A stretch of 64,000 nt of DNA from Bradyrhizobium prioriisuperbiae (GTDB lineage: Bacteria; Pseudomonadota; Alphaproteobacteria; Rhizobiales; Xanthobacteraceae): NCBI RefSeq assembly GCF_032397745.1, contig NZ_CP135921.1, forward strand, positions 5,754,501-5,818,500, read 5' to 3'. The position numbers were made by a program, and so were the translations under genes. Positions 53,814 through 61,850 of the stretch are shown here, piece by piece. Numbering within the stretch: the stretch's first letter is position 1; each line of letters starts with the position of its first letter. The notes beneath the pieces were generated by a model, which ran no database searches, was not told the origin of the DNA, and saw only the letters and a list, made by a program, of their open reading frames with translations.

Positions 53814-54059
53814 AATGCAGCGTTCCTTCGAAGTCCGTGGATGGACCTGCGCCACAGTGACAAGTCCCGGTCGCAAACGCCAGACAAAACGATCGACGAG
53901 ACACAAAGCTTGCATATGTGTTTCTGCACTGCGCGTCGCACAATTCGTTATTTTCTTTTCCCATAGCTTAGAGACACTCCAAACATCGATTGCTCGCGCG
54001 AGGACTGCAATTGCTGCGCTCGCGACCTGCTCACTATTGCCTCTGTTGGGAGACACTCC
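53814..54059. promoter_or_regulatory. Divergent intergenic region with GCACAATTCG element
   Basis: GTCGCACAATTCG at 53935-53947. The 10-base core GCACAATTCG recurs at 57384-57393 before the 57465 ABC operon. Placement next to a LysR gene suggests an operator shared by both units; inferred. Confidence 0.4.
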
Positions 54060-55127
54060 ATGCCGATGATCACCCGCCGCAACTCGCTGGCCGCCGGCGC
54101 GGCGCTTCTCGTCGCGCCGAACGCCGTCGGCGCCGAGCCAGCGCGCGATACGTCCGACCCGGCGCTGCGCTGGCTGCGGGTCTCCAACCTCGCTATGACG
54201 CGCCTGCTGGATCTCGACCTCGCCGGACGGTCGCAAATGACCTTCATGCGCGGCCACATGTCTGAGATCGTGCAATACACGGACGCGCAAGCTTACTTCA
54301 ACAGGTTCTATACGAGCGTAGGCAAGGAGTTTCTGCAGTTCGACGATTACTCGTTCGTGCTGCATCATTGCCTGCGTGTGCTCTACGTGCCTTGGAGGGA
54401 AGAGATCGAGCTGTTGCGCACCGGCCTGCTCGGATCGACGCTCGGCAACGTCGGCGGTCGATTGCCGGACATGCGGGAGCGGCCGACCGCGCCAACGCGG
54501 CGGCCCGGCGCGGTCAAGGCGAACTGGTACAGCGAGGTGTATGAGGCCCTGTCCAAAGGCGTACGGCCGGTAGAAAAGGGCGCGCGGAACGAGGCCATCA
54601 AGCCTGATAAGTGCGTGCTGAGCGGATCCGAGGGTTTGGATCTGATCTGGGCTTCGTTCCTCGTCTACGGTTGCGACGTCTGGGCGCGTCAGATTCCGTT
54701 GATGTGGGAGCTGGTCGGATCGGCGATCTCAGCACGCAGGGCTGTCGACCAGATGCCCAAGAGCGATCTGCAAAAGGCCATCGCGGCCCGCGCGGACGAG
54801 TACACTAGGGAGAGCCAGGAGTTCACGCGTCTGTTCCTGGCCTGGCAGGACTATCACTCCGGTACAGTCGCCGTTCACGATCCCATGTTCGACAAAATCG
54901 TTCGTGGACTCGGCGCCTGGCTGCAGTCGCTCACGACGGATCTGGATTCCTGGACCATCAAGCCGATCATGAAAGACGAGATGTATGGCGAAGTCGCATC
55001 GACCGTTCTCGCTATGCGTGGGACGCCAACGTCGGTCAAGCTGCCCGAGATGAAATATTGGCGCGTGCTGCAGTTCACGCCGCCCTCCAACAAGATCGGA
55101 GCCCCGGGCATGCCGCCCTTCGCTTGA
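54060..55127 (+). CDS. Unrecognised exported protein (Tat-like signal)
   Basis: 355 aa. The N-terminus MPMITRRNSLAAGAALLVAP has a twin-arginine-like or Sec leader ending near VGAE. The mature part is rich in Trp, Arg and Met, mostly helical in character, with no motif I recognise: no heme CxxCH, no metal claw. It is followed 27 bases later by a cytochrome b561 gene, suggesting an exported redox or assembly partner of the hydratase. It is divergent from the LysR gene. Function unknown. Confidence 0.75.
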   Translation: MPMITRRNSLAAGAALLVAPNAVGAEPARDTSDPALRWLRVSNLAMTRLLDLDLAGRSQMTFMRGHMSEIVQYTDAQAYFNRFYTSVGKEFLQFDDYSFVLHHCLRVLYVPWREEIELLRTGLLGSTLGNVGGRLPDMRERPTAPTRRPGAVKANWYSEVYEALSKGVRPVEKGARNEAIKPDKCVLSGSEGLDLIWASFLVYGCDVWARQIPLMWELVGSAISARRAVDQMPKSDLQKAIAARADEYTRESQEFTRLFLAWQDYHSGTVAVHDPMFDKIVRGLGAWLQSLTTDLDSWTIKPIMKDEMYGEVASTVLAMRGTPTSVKLPEMKYWRVLQFTPPSNKIGAPGMPPFA

Positions 55128-55154
55128 ACCGGACGGTCGCCGACCAGGGAGATC

Positions 55155-55835
55155 ATGGTGATGTCATCGCGCGGCATCATGGCGTGGGATCTTCCGACCC
55201 GCATGGTCAAGTGGCTGCTCGCGGCAACGGTCGTGATCGCTTGGGCGACCAATAGATACGCGGTGCAGCACCCGGATTGGCACAAGTGGAACGGCTATGC
55301 AGTTCTCGTGCTCGTCGTCTTCAGGCTGCTCTGGGGACTCTACGGCAGTTCGACTGCGCGATTCTCCTCTTTCGTCAGATCGCCACTGGCGCTGGCCGCA
55401 TACGTTCGCGCGCAGATGCAGGGCGGGACGCGGCTGTTTCTCGGACACAATCCGCTCGGCGGCTGGATGGTGATCGCGCTGCTCGTCGCAATGGCGGCCC
55501 AATCCGTGCTGGGTCTCTTTTCGGCCGGCGACGATTATCTGAGCCTGCAAGGACCGTTGGCGCGCCTTGCAAGCGTCAAGACTGTCGATTGGGCCACTTA
55601 CCTGCACCGTCTCGGCTTCGACGTAATTCTCGCACTGGCAACCATCCACGTCGCCGCGAACGTTTCCTACGACCTGTTTCGCCGGACCGGGCTCATTCGC
55701 GGAATGATCACTGGCCGCAAGCCGATGGGGGACTATGTCGACCAAACCGAGGTTCGCGGGTCGCGGCGCGGGGCGGCGGTCTGCCTGGCTGCGGCTTGCC
55801 TGATCGTGTACGGCGCGCTCCGACTGTTGGCATGA
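55155..55835 (+). CDS. Cytochrome b561-type membrane protein
   Basis: 226 aa, four transmembrane helices plus a C-terminal one. WDLPTRMVKWLLAA is the b-type motif normally ending in His-Trp; here the His heme-ligand position is Lys. Other conserved His residues remain (HPDWHKWNGY, FLGHNPLGGW, YLHRLGFD, ATIHVAAN). It would pass electrons between the quinone pool and a periplasmic partner, such as the preceding exported protein. Heme content is uncertain because of the His-to-Lys change. Confidence 0.82.
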   Translation: MVMSSRGIMAWDLPTRMVKWLLAATVVIAWATNRYAVQHPDWHKWNGYAVLVLVVFRLLWGLYGSSTARFSSFVRSPLALAAYVRAQMQGGTRLFLGHNPLGGWMVIALLVAMAAQSVLGLFSAGDDYLSLQGPLARLASVKTVDWATYLHRLGFDVILALATIHVAANVSYDLFRRTGLIRGMITGRKPMGDYVDQTEVRGSRRGAAVCLAAACLIVYGALRLLA

Positions 55836-55874
55836 CGGGAGGCGCCGATCTCCACTGCGGCGGCCATCGCAACA

Positions 55875-56168
55875 ATGGAGGATCACCTTGACGGAATCAT
55901 CGAAGCTCGCCCATCCGGCGCCGTATCTGCACAGCGCGCCCGTGCCGGATCGCTGAAGCGTCTCCAGGCTATGCTCGAAGATCCGTGCGCCGTTCCCGCC
56001 GACGCACATCGCGCCGTGGCGGCGACCCTCGCGGCGGTGGCGGGGAGCGATCTTCGCGAAGCGATCGATCTCTGCCTTGCGCATCTCTCGCCCGTGGACA
56101 GCGAGTTTCTGGTGGCGGATGTGATTGCCCGAGGTCGCGCGGCCGACGCATTCGCGGAGCTAGTCTAG
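55875..56168 (+). CDS. Unrecognised small protein (possibly frameshifted)
   Basis: 97 aa from ATG 55875, helical, ending LVADVIARGRAADAFAELV; no family recognised. GGAGGATCACC lies just before an alternative TTG (55888) in another frame, encoding MTESSKLAHPAPYLHS and ending at 55950-55960. The well-positioned ribosome binding site therefore points to a different frame than the long ORF. The gene may be frameshifted near 55950. It directly precedes the CobW-like pseudogene. Confidence 0.45.
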   Translation: MEDHLDGIIEARPSGAVSAQRARAGSLKRLQAMLEDPCAVPADAHRAVAATLAAVAGSDLREAIDLCLAHLSPVDSEFLVADVIARGRAADAFAELV

Positions 56169-56170
56169 AC

Positions 56171-57122
56171 ATGTCAATTCCGGCAATACTGGTCTCGGGC
56201 GGACTCGGCAGCGGCAAGACCACCTTGCTGAGGGCGGCGCTCGTCGCGGCGATTCGGCGAGATGGGTGTGGACGGCGATCTGATCCGGCCAAGCGTTCCG
56301 GAGATCGTGGAAATCCGCAACGGCTGCATCTGCTGCGCGACGCAGGATCAGTTGGCGCCCGCCATTCGCGAGCTCGTCCGAACCTATCACGTCGACATTC
56401 TCATGGTCGAAATGTCCGGCGTGCCGGAGCCGCTGCCAGTGCTTCGCGAGCTCCAGGTGCTCGCTCCGCTCATCGACGTGCGATCGCACGTCGTGCTGGT
56501 TGACGGCACCGCCGATCCCGATCGTTCGACGCGCGATCGAAGCGTCCGCACCGCGCTGGAAGCCGCGGATGTCGTCGCGATCACCAAGATCGATTTTTGC
56601 CGCACGGACCAGCTCGAAGGCTGGTCGTCCCTGTTGGGCACGATGACGCGTACCGCGACCATCTTTCGTGCGGCGCGCGGCGACCTGCCGCTGTCGTCCC
56701 TTCTGGATCGTCCCAGAGACGAGCCTCGCGAACCCGCCGTGCGGGTAATGTCGCACGGTTCAACATTGCACCGCTTCACGAGCGTGTGCCGTTTCGTGGC
56801 GGTGCTCGTGCGCGAAGACCTCGCGGATTTCGTCCGTCGCCACGGCGCAAAGATGGATCGCATCAAGGGCATCGCGCGGGTCGACGGCATCTGGTCTGAG
56901 GTCCAGGTCGTGCGGTCGGATCTGCAGATCAGGCCATTTCAGGGGCTTGCGCCCAAACGCGGCCGGTTGGTGTTCATTAGCAGGCAACTCTACCGCGCCG
57001 AGTTGCTCAGGACGATTGACGCGGCCTTCGATGACATTGCCACCTTCGATGGAAACGATCCGACAACCATGGCGGTCTCCCGGGGGATTTTGGACGGCCG
57101 AGCCCCGACTTCTCGGGGCTGA
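56171..57122 (+). pseudogene. CobW/P47K-type metal-chaperone GTPase, broken by an internal deletion
   Basis: ATG 56171 gives [20 protein letters not shown] (Walker A). Near 56255 homology jumps to another frame: FGEMGVDGDLI, then IVEIRNGCICC (metal-binding CxCC) and AITKIDFC (GTP-base motif). The C-terminal CobW domain ends at 57122. Roughly 10-20 codons between Walker A and FGE are missing and the frame is shifted. CobW/P47K proteins deliver metal to nitrile hydratases and cobalt enzymes, which fits its place here. Either inactive or a sequence error. Confidence 0.75.
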
Positions 57123-57464
57123 GATCGAAGGCATCGGACCGGCTTTCGGGACGATTTCCGCAACCGCAACACAGGTGAACTCCGCCAGCGTCGCACAAAT
57201 TTTGTGCGTAGTCGCGCGGGCGCGCTTGTCTGCACGCGCGTGCAATCGTCATTGGTGCAAACGGTTTAGCGGCCGTGAAGGGGGCTCGGCGTCCGATTGC
57301 CCGCAAACAAGGCATGCGAGCACGCAAATCAATCAGACAAAATCTTCATTTCAATTTGGAAAAATGCACAACGCGGTGCACAATTCGCCATTCCATTCAT
57401 CGTCGTTTGCCAAGAAATTGGCTGTCTTCCGGCGCGTTTCTGCGCCGGCATCGTGGATCGAAAA
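57123..57464 (+). promoter_or_regulatory. Upstream region of the ABC/nitrilase operon with TGCACAA-type elements
   Basis: No gene. It contains the near-perfect dyad GCACAAA-T-TTTGTGC (57193-57207) and a direct repeat TGCACAA at about 57365 and 57380, the second extended to GCACAATTCG. The latter matches the element before the 54060 gene. A regulator-binding cluster is likely; the regulator could be either LysR protein. Confidence 0.45.
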
Positions 57465-58250
57465 ATGAGCGCGCTGACCAACCCTCTCGGAAAACCGAAC
57501 CTCAACCGCGGGCTGGAACTCGTGGTGGGACCGCTGCTGCTGATCCTGGTTTGGTGGGTCGCCTACAAGGCGCAGCTGGTGAACAAGGATCTGCTGCCGT
57601 CGCCGATCGACACGCTGCACGATACCGTGAGCAATATCAACGCCGGGCGTATGACCAACGACTTCGCCCGGACACTGACGCGCGTCGGCTATTCGGTGGC
57701 GATCGCCGTCGTCGCTGGCGTCCCGGCCGGGATCGTGTTGGGCGCGAATGCGGCCGTCTACCGCTCGATCGAGTTCATCATCGATTTCTTCCGCTCGACG
57801 CCCGCAACCGCCATGTTTCCGCTGTTCCTACTGCTGTTCGGGCTCGGCGACTTCGCCAAGATCGCGGTGGCCGCGTTCGCGTCGTGGCTTGCCATCGTCT
57901 TCTACGTCGCCTACGGGGTGATGAATGCGCGCCAGACCCGGATCCTCGCGGCGCACTCGATGGGGGCCTCGTCCCTGCGCATCTTTAGGGACGTCATCTT
58001 CTACGAGACGCTGCCCCAGATCTTCCTCGGGTTGCGGACCGCGGTGTCGATGGCGCTGGTCGTGATCATCGTCGCCGAGATGTTCATCGGCGCCACCGAC
58101 GGCATCGGTCACCGCATCATCGACGCGCAGATCTCGTACTCGCTGACCGACATGTACGGCTCGATCCTGGTCGCCGGCGCGATGGGATACGGCCTCAACT
58201 TCGCACTTCTCCTCGTCGAACGCTCGATCGTTCACTGGTCCGGAAAATAG
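57465..58250 (+). CDS. ABC transporter permease (SsuC/TauC type)
   Basis: 261 aa with about six transmembrane helices. EAA-like loop: LAAHSMGASSLRIFRDV. ATG 57465 gives MSALTNPLGKPNLNRG; the open frame back to 57297 has no credible start. First gene of the operon permease, binding protein, ATPase, double nitrilase. Membrane channel of this NitT/TauT importer. Confidence 0.87.
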   Translation: MSALTNPLGKPNLNRGLELVVGPLLLILVWWVAYKAQLVNKDLLPSPIDTLHDTVSNINAGRMTNDFARTLTRVGYSVAIAVVAGVPAGIVLGANAAVYRSIEFIIDFFRSTPATAMFPLFLLLFGLGDFAKIAVAAFASWLAIVFYVAYGVMNARQTRILAAHSMGASSLRIFRDVIFYETLPQIFLGLRTAVSMALVVIIVAEMFIGATDGIGHRIIDAQISYSLTDMYGSILVAGAMGYGLNFALLLVERSIVHWSGK

Positions 58251-58284
58251 TCGGATGTCTCACCAGCATGAAGGCCGCCTCGTC

Positions 58285-59271
58285 ATGATCAAGTATCTCG
58301 TCGTCGCTCTCTCGTCGCTGTTCCTCGGGACCGCCTCAGCCCAGGCCGCCTGTAGCAAGATGGACACCGTCAGCGCCGCCTGGCTTCCGATCATGCAGAC
58401 CACGGCCTATTTCGTCGCGCTCGAGGAGAAACTGTTCGAGAAGGCCTGCATCGAGATCGTGTCGACGAAGATGGAATCGCCGAACCAGATTATCGACGCG
58501 CTGATCGCCGAGCGGGCCGATTTCGGACCTCCCGGCGCCGCGGCGGGCATCGCCATGATCGCGGAGTCGAAGTTTCCGGGCAAGCTCAAGGTGTTCGGCT
58601 TGCAGGGCGGCGGCATCGCCGTCAACCGCATCAATGATGGGCTGATCGTCAAGCCGGACAGCCCGATCAAGAGCTTTGCCGATCTCAAGGGCAAAACGCT
58701 GGGTCATGTGCCCGGCATCCAGTGGCGGACCATCTCCCGCCACATGGTGCGCGCCGCCGGCCTCAATCCTGACACCGACATCAAGCTGGTCGAGCTCGCG
58801 GTCGGCCTGCAGGTCTCCGCGGTCGTCGGCGGCACCGTCGATGCCGTGCTGGCCCTGGAGCCGGTCGGATCGATCGCTGTGGCATCCGGCAAGGCGGCGC
58901 GGGCCATCACCAATCCCGCGGCGCAGTTGATCGCCGATCCCTTCTATTCCGGGGCGGCGCTCATGACCTCGAAGTTCGCTAAGGAGCGCCCGGACGTCGC
59001 GCGCAAGGTCGTCGAGGTCATCGACCAGGCCACCGACATGGTCAACGGAGACTTCAAAAAGTACAAGCCAATCCTCGCCAGGTACACCCCGATCAAGGAC
59101 GATCAGCTCAACGATCTCGCGCAGCCCTATCTGCGCAGCTCAAAAGATCTGAATGAGACGGATCTGACTTCGTATCAGAAGCTGGTTGACATCTTCGTCA
59201 AGGAGGGCGTGATCGGCGCTCCTATGTCCGTCAAGGACAAGATTCTGGCGAAGTCGGATCTCGGAAACTGA
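58285..59271 (+). CDS. ABC transporter substrate-binding protein (NMT1/SsuA-like)
   Basis: 328 aa. The signal peptide MIKYLVVALSSLFLGTASAQA is clear from ATG 58285; an upstream ATG at 58255 would weaken it. Ligand-lobe motifs: WLPIMQTTAYFVALEEKLFEKACIE (shown as residues ~30-55) and LKGKTLGHVPGIQWRTISRHM. Two cysteines (AACSK and KACIE) could form a disulfide. Partner of the flanking permease and ATPase; the double nitrilase suggests a nitrile or amide ligand. Confidence 0.87.
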   Translation: MIKYLVVALSSLFLGTASAQAACSKMDTVSAAWLPIMQTTAYFVALEEKLFEKACIEIVSTKMESPNQIIDALIAERADFGPPGAAAGIAMIAESKFPGKLKVFGLQGGGIAVNRINDGLIVKPDSPIKSFADLKGKTLGHVPGIQWRTISRHMVRAAGLNPDTDIKLVELAVGLQVSAVVGGTVDAVLALEPVGSIAVASGKAARAITNPAAQLIADPFYSGAALMTSKFAKERPDVARKVVEVIDQATDMVNGDFKKYKPILARYTPIKDDQLNDLAQPYLRSSKDLNETDLTSYQKLVDIFVKEGVIGAPMSVKDKILAKSDLGN

Positions 59272-59283
59272 GTGACCGGCGAC

Positions 59284-60144
59284 ATGAGCAATGTTTATTC
59301 GGTTCAGCGGGCGGCGCGCGCGGCGGATACCACGCGCCCGGTGGCGGCTCCATCGAGCGTGCGGCAGCCGAAGCTGACGGTCCGCGGTCTATCAAAGACG
59401 TTCCGGGCGTCGGCGGTCTACCGGGATTTCTCGATCGATCTGCCGATGGGAAAATTCATCTCGATCTTTGGACCGAACGGTTGCGGCAAGAGCACGCTGA
59501 TCAACATGATCTCCGGTCTGATGCCGATGGATGCCGGAGAGGTGCTCTATGACGGCCGGACCATCCGCGAGACGAGGACGTCCTACGTCTTCCAGAACTA
59601 TCGCGAAGCGCTGTTTCCGTGGATGCGGGCGATCGACAACATCCACTACCCGCTCAAGATCTTGAAGGTCGATCGCAAGGAGCGCCAACGCCGCGTCGAC
59701 AAGCTACTGGCTGAGTTCGACGTGCCGTTCGATCTCAACGACTATCCCTATACGCTGTCGGGCGGCCAGCAGCAGACCGTCTCCATCCTGCGGGCGCTTG
59801 TTACCGATCCGGAAGTGCTGTTCCTCGACGAGCCGTTCTCGGCGCTGGACTACGAGATGACGCTATTCATGCGTGAGCGGCTGCAGAGCATCTTCATGAA
59901 GCGGAAGATGACCATGCTGCTGGTATCGCACGATCTCGAAGAGGCGATCCAGCTCGCCGACAAAGTTGTTCTGCTGAGCCGCCGCCCGACCCGCGTGGCC
60001 GAGATCGTGGACGTGAACCTGCCATGGCCGCGTGATCTCGACGTCACCACGGGACATGCATTCATCGAGCTGAAGCGCCACTGCCTCGACCGCTTCTGGC
60101 GCGAGGTCAAGCGCAGCTCCACGACACCGAACACCAAGGAGTGA
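59284..60144 (+). CDS. ABC transporter ATP-binding protein (NitT/TauT type)
   Basis: 286 aa from ATG 59284; GTG 59272 is an alternative directly after the previous stop. Walker A GPNGCGKST near residue 65, Walker B VLFLDEP and H-loop VSHD are intact. The signature is LSGGQQQT rather than LSGGxxQR: the Arg is Thr, a small deviation that may alter ATPase kinetics. It lies 3 bases upstream of the nitrilase gene. Confidence 0.88.
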   Translation: MSNVYSVQRAARAADTTRPVAAPSSVRQPKLTVRGLSKTFRASAVYRDFSIDLPMGKFISIFGPNGCGKSTLINMISGLMPMDAGEVLYDGRTIRETRTSYVFQNYREALFPWMRAIDNIHYPLKILKVDRKERQRRVDKLLAEFDVPFDLNDYPYTLSGGQQQTVSILRALVTDPEVLFLDEPFSALDYEMTLFMRERLQSIFMKRKMTMLLVSHDLEEAIQLADKVVLLSRRPTRVAEIVDVNLPWPRDLDVTTGHAFIELKRHCLDRFWREVKRSSTTPNTKE

Positions 60145-60147
60145 GAT

Positions 60148-61821
60148 ATGAAGAAGCGTCGCTTCCGCGCCGCCGCAGTACAAACGATTGCCCGTCTTGG
60201 AGATTTCGAACACAATATCGCGCTCGCGACAAGCTTTGTCGAAGAGGCGGTGCGGCAGGGCGCCGAATTGATCGTTTTCCCAGAGTGCATGGACACGGGA
60301 TATCTGTTTGACTCGCAGGAACACTGCCGTGAGCTGGCGGAAACTATCACGGACGGTCCATTCGTTCTCGCGCTTTCCGCGCTGGCCAGGAAACATTCCG
60401 TCTATATCGCCAGCGGTATCACCGAGTGGGATCCGACGAAGGAAAAGATCTTTAATTCGGGCGTGATGTTTGGCCGAAGCGGCGAATTAGTCTGTCATTA
60501 CCACAAGCAGTTCCTGGCAACCCACGACCAGAACTGGTTCAGCTTCGGCGAGCGGGGGTGCCCGGTCGTCGAAACGGATTTAGGCCGGATCGGTCTCTTG
60601 ATCTGTTTCGATGGGCGCATTCCCGAGATCTTCCGGGCGATGGCGATGCAGGGAGCGGAAGTCATCGTCGACATGGCGAACTTCTTCGCGATGGACCAGG
60701 CCGACATGTGGGGTCCCGCGCGCAGCTTCGAAAACGGAATCTGGCTCGTGGCCGCCACCAAGGCCGGCTATGAACGTTCGATCTACTATCCCGGCGGCAG
60801 CATGATCGTGGATCCGAAGGGCAGGGTGCTGTCCAAGGTGCCCTATGACACGCATGGCCTTGCCGTGTCGGACATCGATCTCGACGCGGCCGCGGACAAG
60901 TCGATCTATGCGCGGAATGACAAAATCGCCGACCGCCGGCCGGAGACCTACGGCATCATGGCGCAGCCTTACGAGAAGACGCCGGTTTATAAAATTGCCG
61001 ACAGGCCGCTTGTGCCTGCTAAGTCCGTGACGAAGGTCGCCGCGGTCCAGATGCACGTCACGGCCGACTGCACGGCGCATGACGTGCTCGACATGGTCGA
61101 TCACACCGCGAAGCTCGGGGCCAAGGTGCTCACCCTACCCGAATACGCCTTCTGCGGCCGGGCGATTCTCAATGCAGCCGAAGCTGCGCGGCTCGCGGAG
61201 CAGATGCCGGATTTGCTGGCGAGCGTCGCGTTCATTGCTTCGAAATATCAGTGTCTGATCGCAGTGCCCGGCGTGGAAAAAGCGGGGGGCATGACCTTCG
61301 TGACGACCTTTGTGGTCGGACCGGGCAAGCAGGACGTTGCAAAATATCGCAAGACGCATTTGACCGCGGAAGAGCGGTCGTGGGCGGCTGCCGGCGAAAG
61401 CTACCCCGTGTTCGAAACGCCCTTCGGCCGGATCGGCGTCATGTCCGGCTACGACGCCGTGTTTCCCGAAACGTCGCGCTGCCTGGCGATCGGTGCGGCC
61501 GACATCGTGCTCTGGCCAGCCTCGCTGCGTGAGCCGTTCGAGCGTGAGCTGATCGCTGTTCCGCGCGCCGAAGACAACAGGGTTGCGGTCGTCCTAGCCA
61601 ATCGGACGGATTCGCAATACCCCGGCGGCAGCCTCGTCATTCCACCGAACGGCTTCCCGATGTGGGACATCAATGTCGCGGCGCCGCGCGTTCTGAAGCA
61701 CGGCGCCGTGATGCCCAAGCACATCGATCTCGCGCTGTGCCGGCAGAAGCTGATGATCCCGAAGGTCGATATGTTCGCTAACCGACTGGTGGAGACTTAC
61801 GCGCCGATCGTCGCGGCATGA
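60148..61821 (+). CDS. Tandem-domain carbon-nitrogen hydrolase (nitrilase fusion; second domain lacks Cys)
   Basis: 557 aa: two nitrilase-superfamily domains in one chain. Domain 1 (residues ~1-270) has Glu in FPECMDTG, Lys in YHKQFL and Cys in LLICFDGRIPE, a complete triad. Domain 2 (~290-557) has Glu in LPEYAFCG and Lys in YRKTHL, but the cysteine position is Gly (VMSGYDAVFPE), so it should be catalytically dead. A good ribosome site (AAGGAG) precedes it. Domain 1 probably hydrolyses an imported nitrile, amide or carbamoyl compound; domain 2 may be structural, mimicking the usual dimer. Confidence 0.88.
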   Translation: MKKRRFRAAAVQTIARLGDFEHNIALATSFVEEAVRQGAELIVFPECMDTGYLFDSQEHCRELAETITDGPFVLALSALARKHSVYIASGITEWDPTKEKIFNSGVMFGRSGELVCHYHKQFLATHDQNWFSFGERGCPVVETDLGRIGLLICFDGRIPEIFRAMAMQGAEVIVDMANFFAMDQADMWGPARSFENGIWLVAATKAGYERSIYYPGGSMIVDPKGRVLSKVPYDTHGLAVSDIDLDAAADKSIYARNDKIADRRPETYGIMAQPYEKTPVYKIADRPLVPAKSVTKVAAVQMHVTADCTAHDVLDMVDHTAKLGAKVLTLPEYAFCGRAILNAAEAARLAEQMPDLLASVAFIASKYQCLIAVPGVEKAGGMTFVTTFVVGPGKQDVAKYRKTHLTAEERSWAAAGESYPVFETPFGRIGVMSGYDAVFPETSRCLAIGAADIVLWPASLREPFERELIAVPRAEDNRVAVVLANRTDSQYPGGSLVIPPNGFPMWDINVAAPRVLKHGAVMPKHIDLALCRQKLMIPKVDMFANRLVETYAPIVAA

Positions 61822-61850
61822 CTGTTGCAGGGCGGACTTGACCGAAACGC

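Noticed and set aside
57101..57120. Hairpin AGCCCCGA-CTTC-TCGGGGCT at the end of the CobW-like gene
   Set aside because: No T-run follows and it overlaps the last codons, so I do not call it a terminator.
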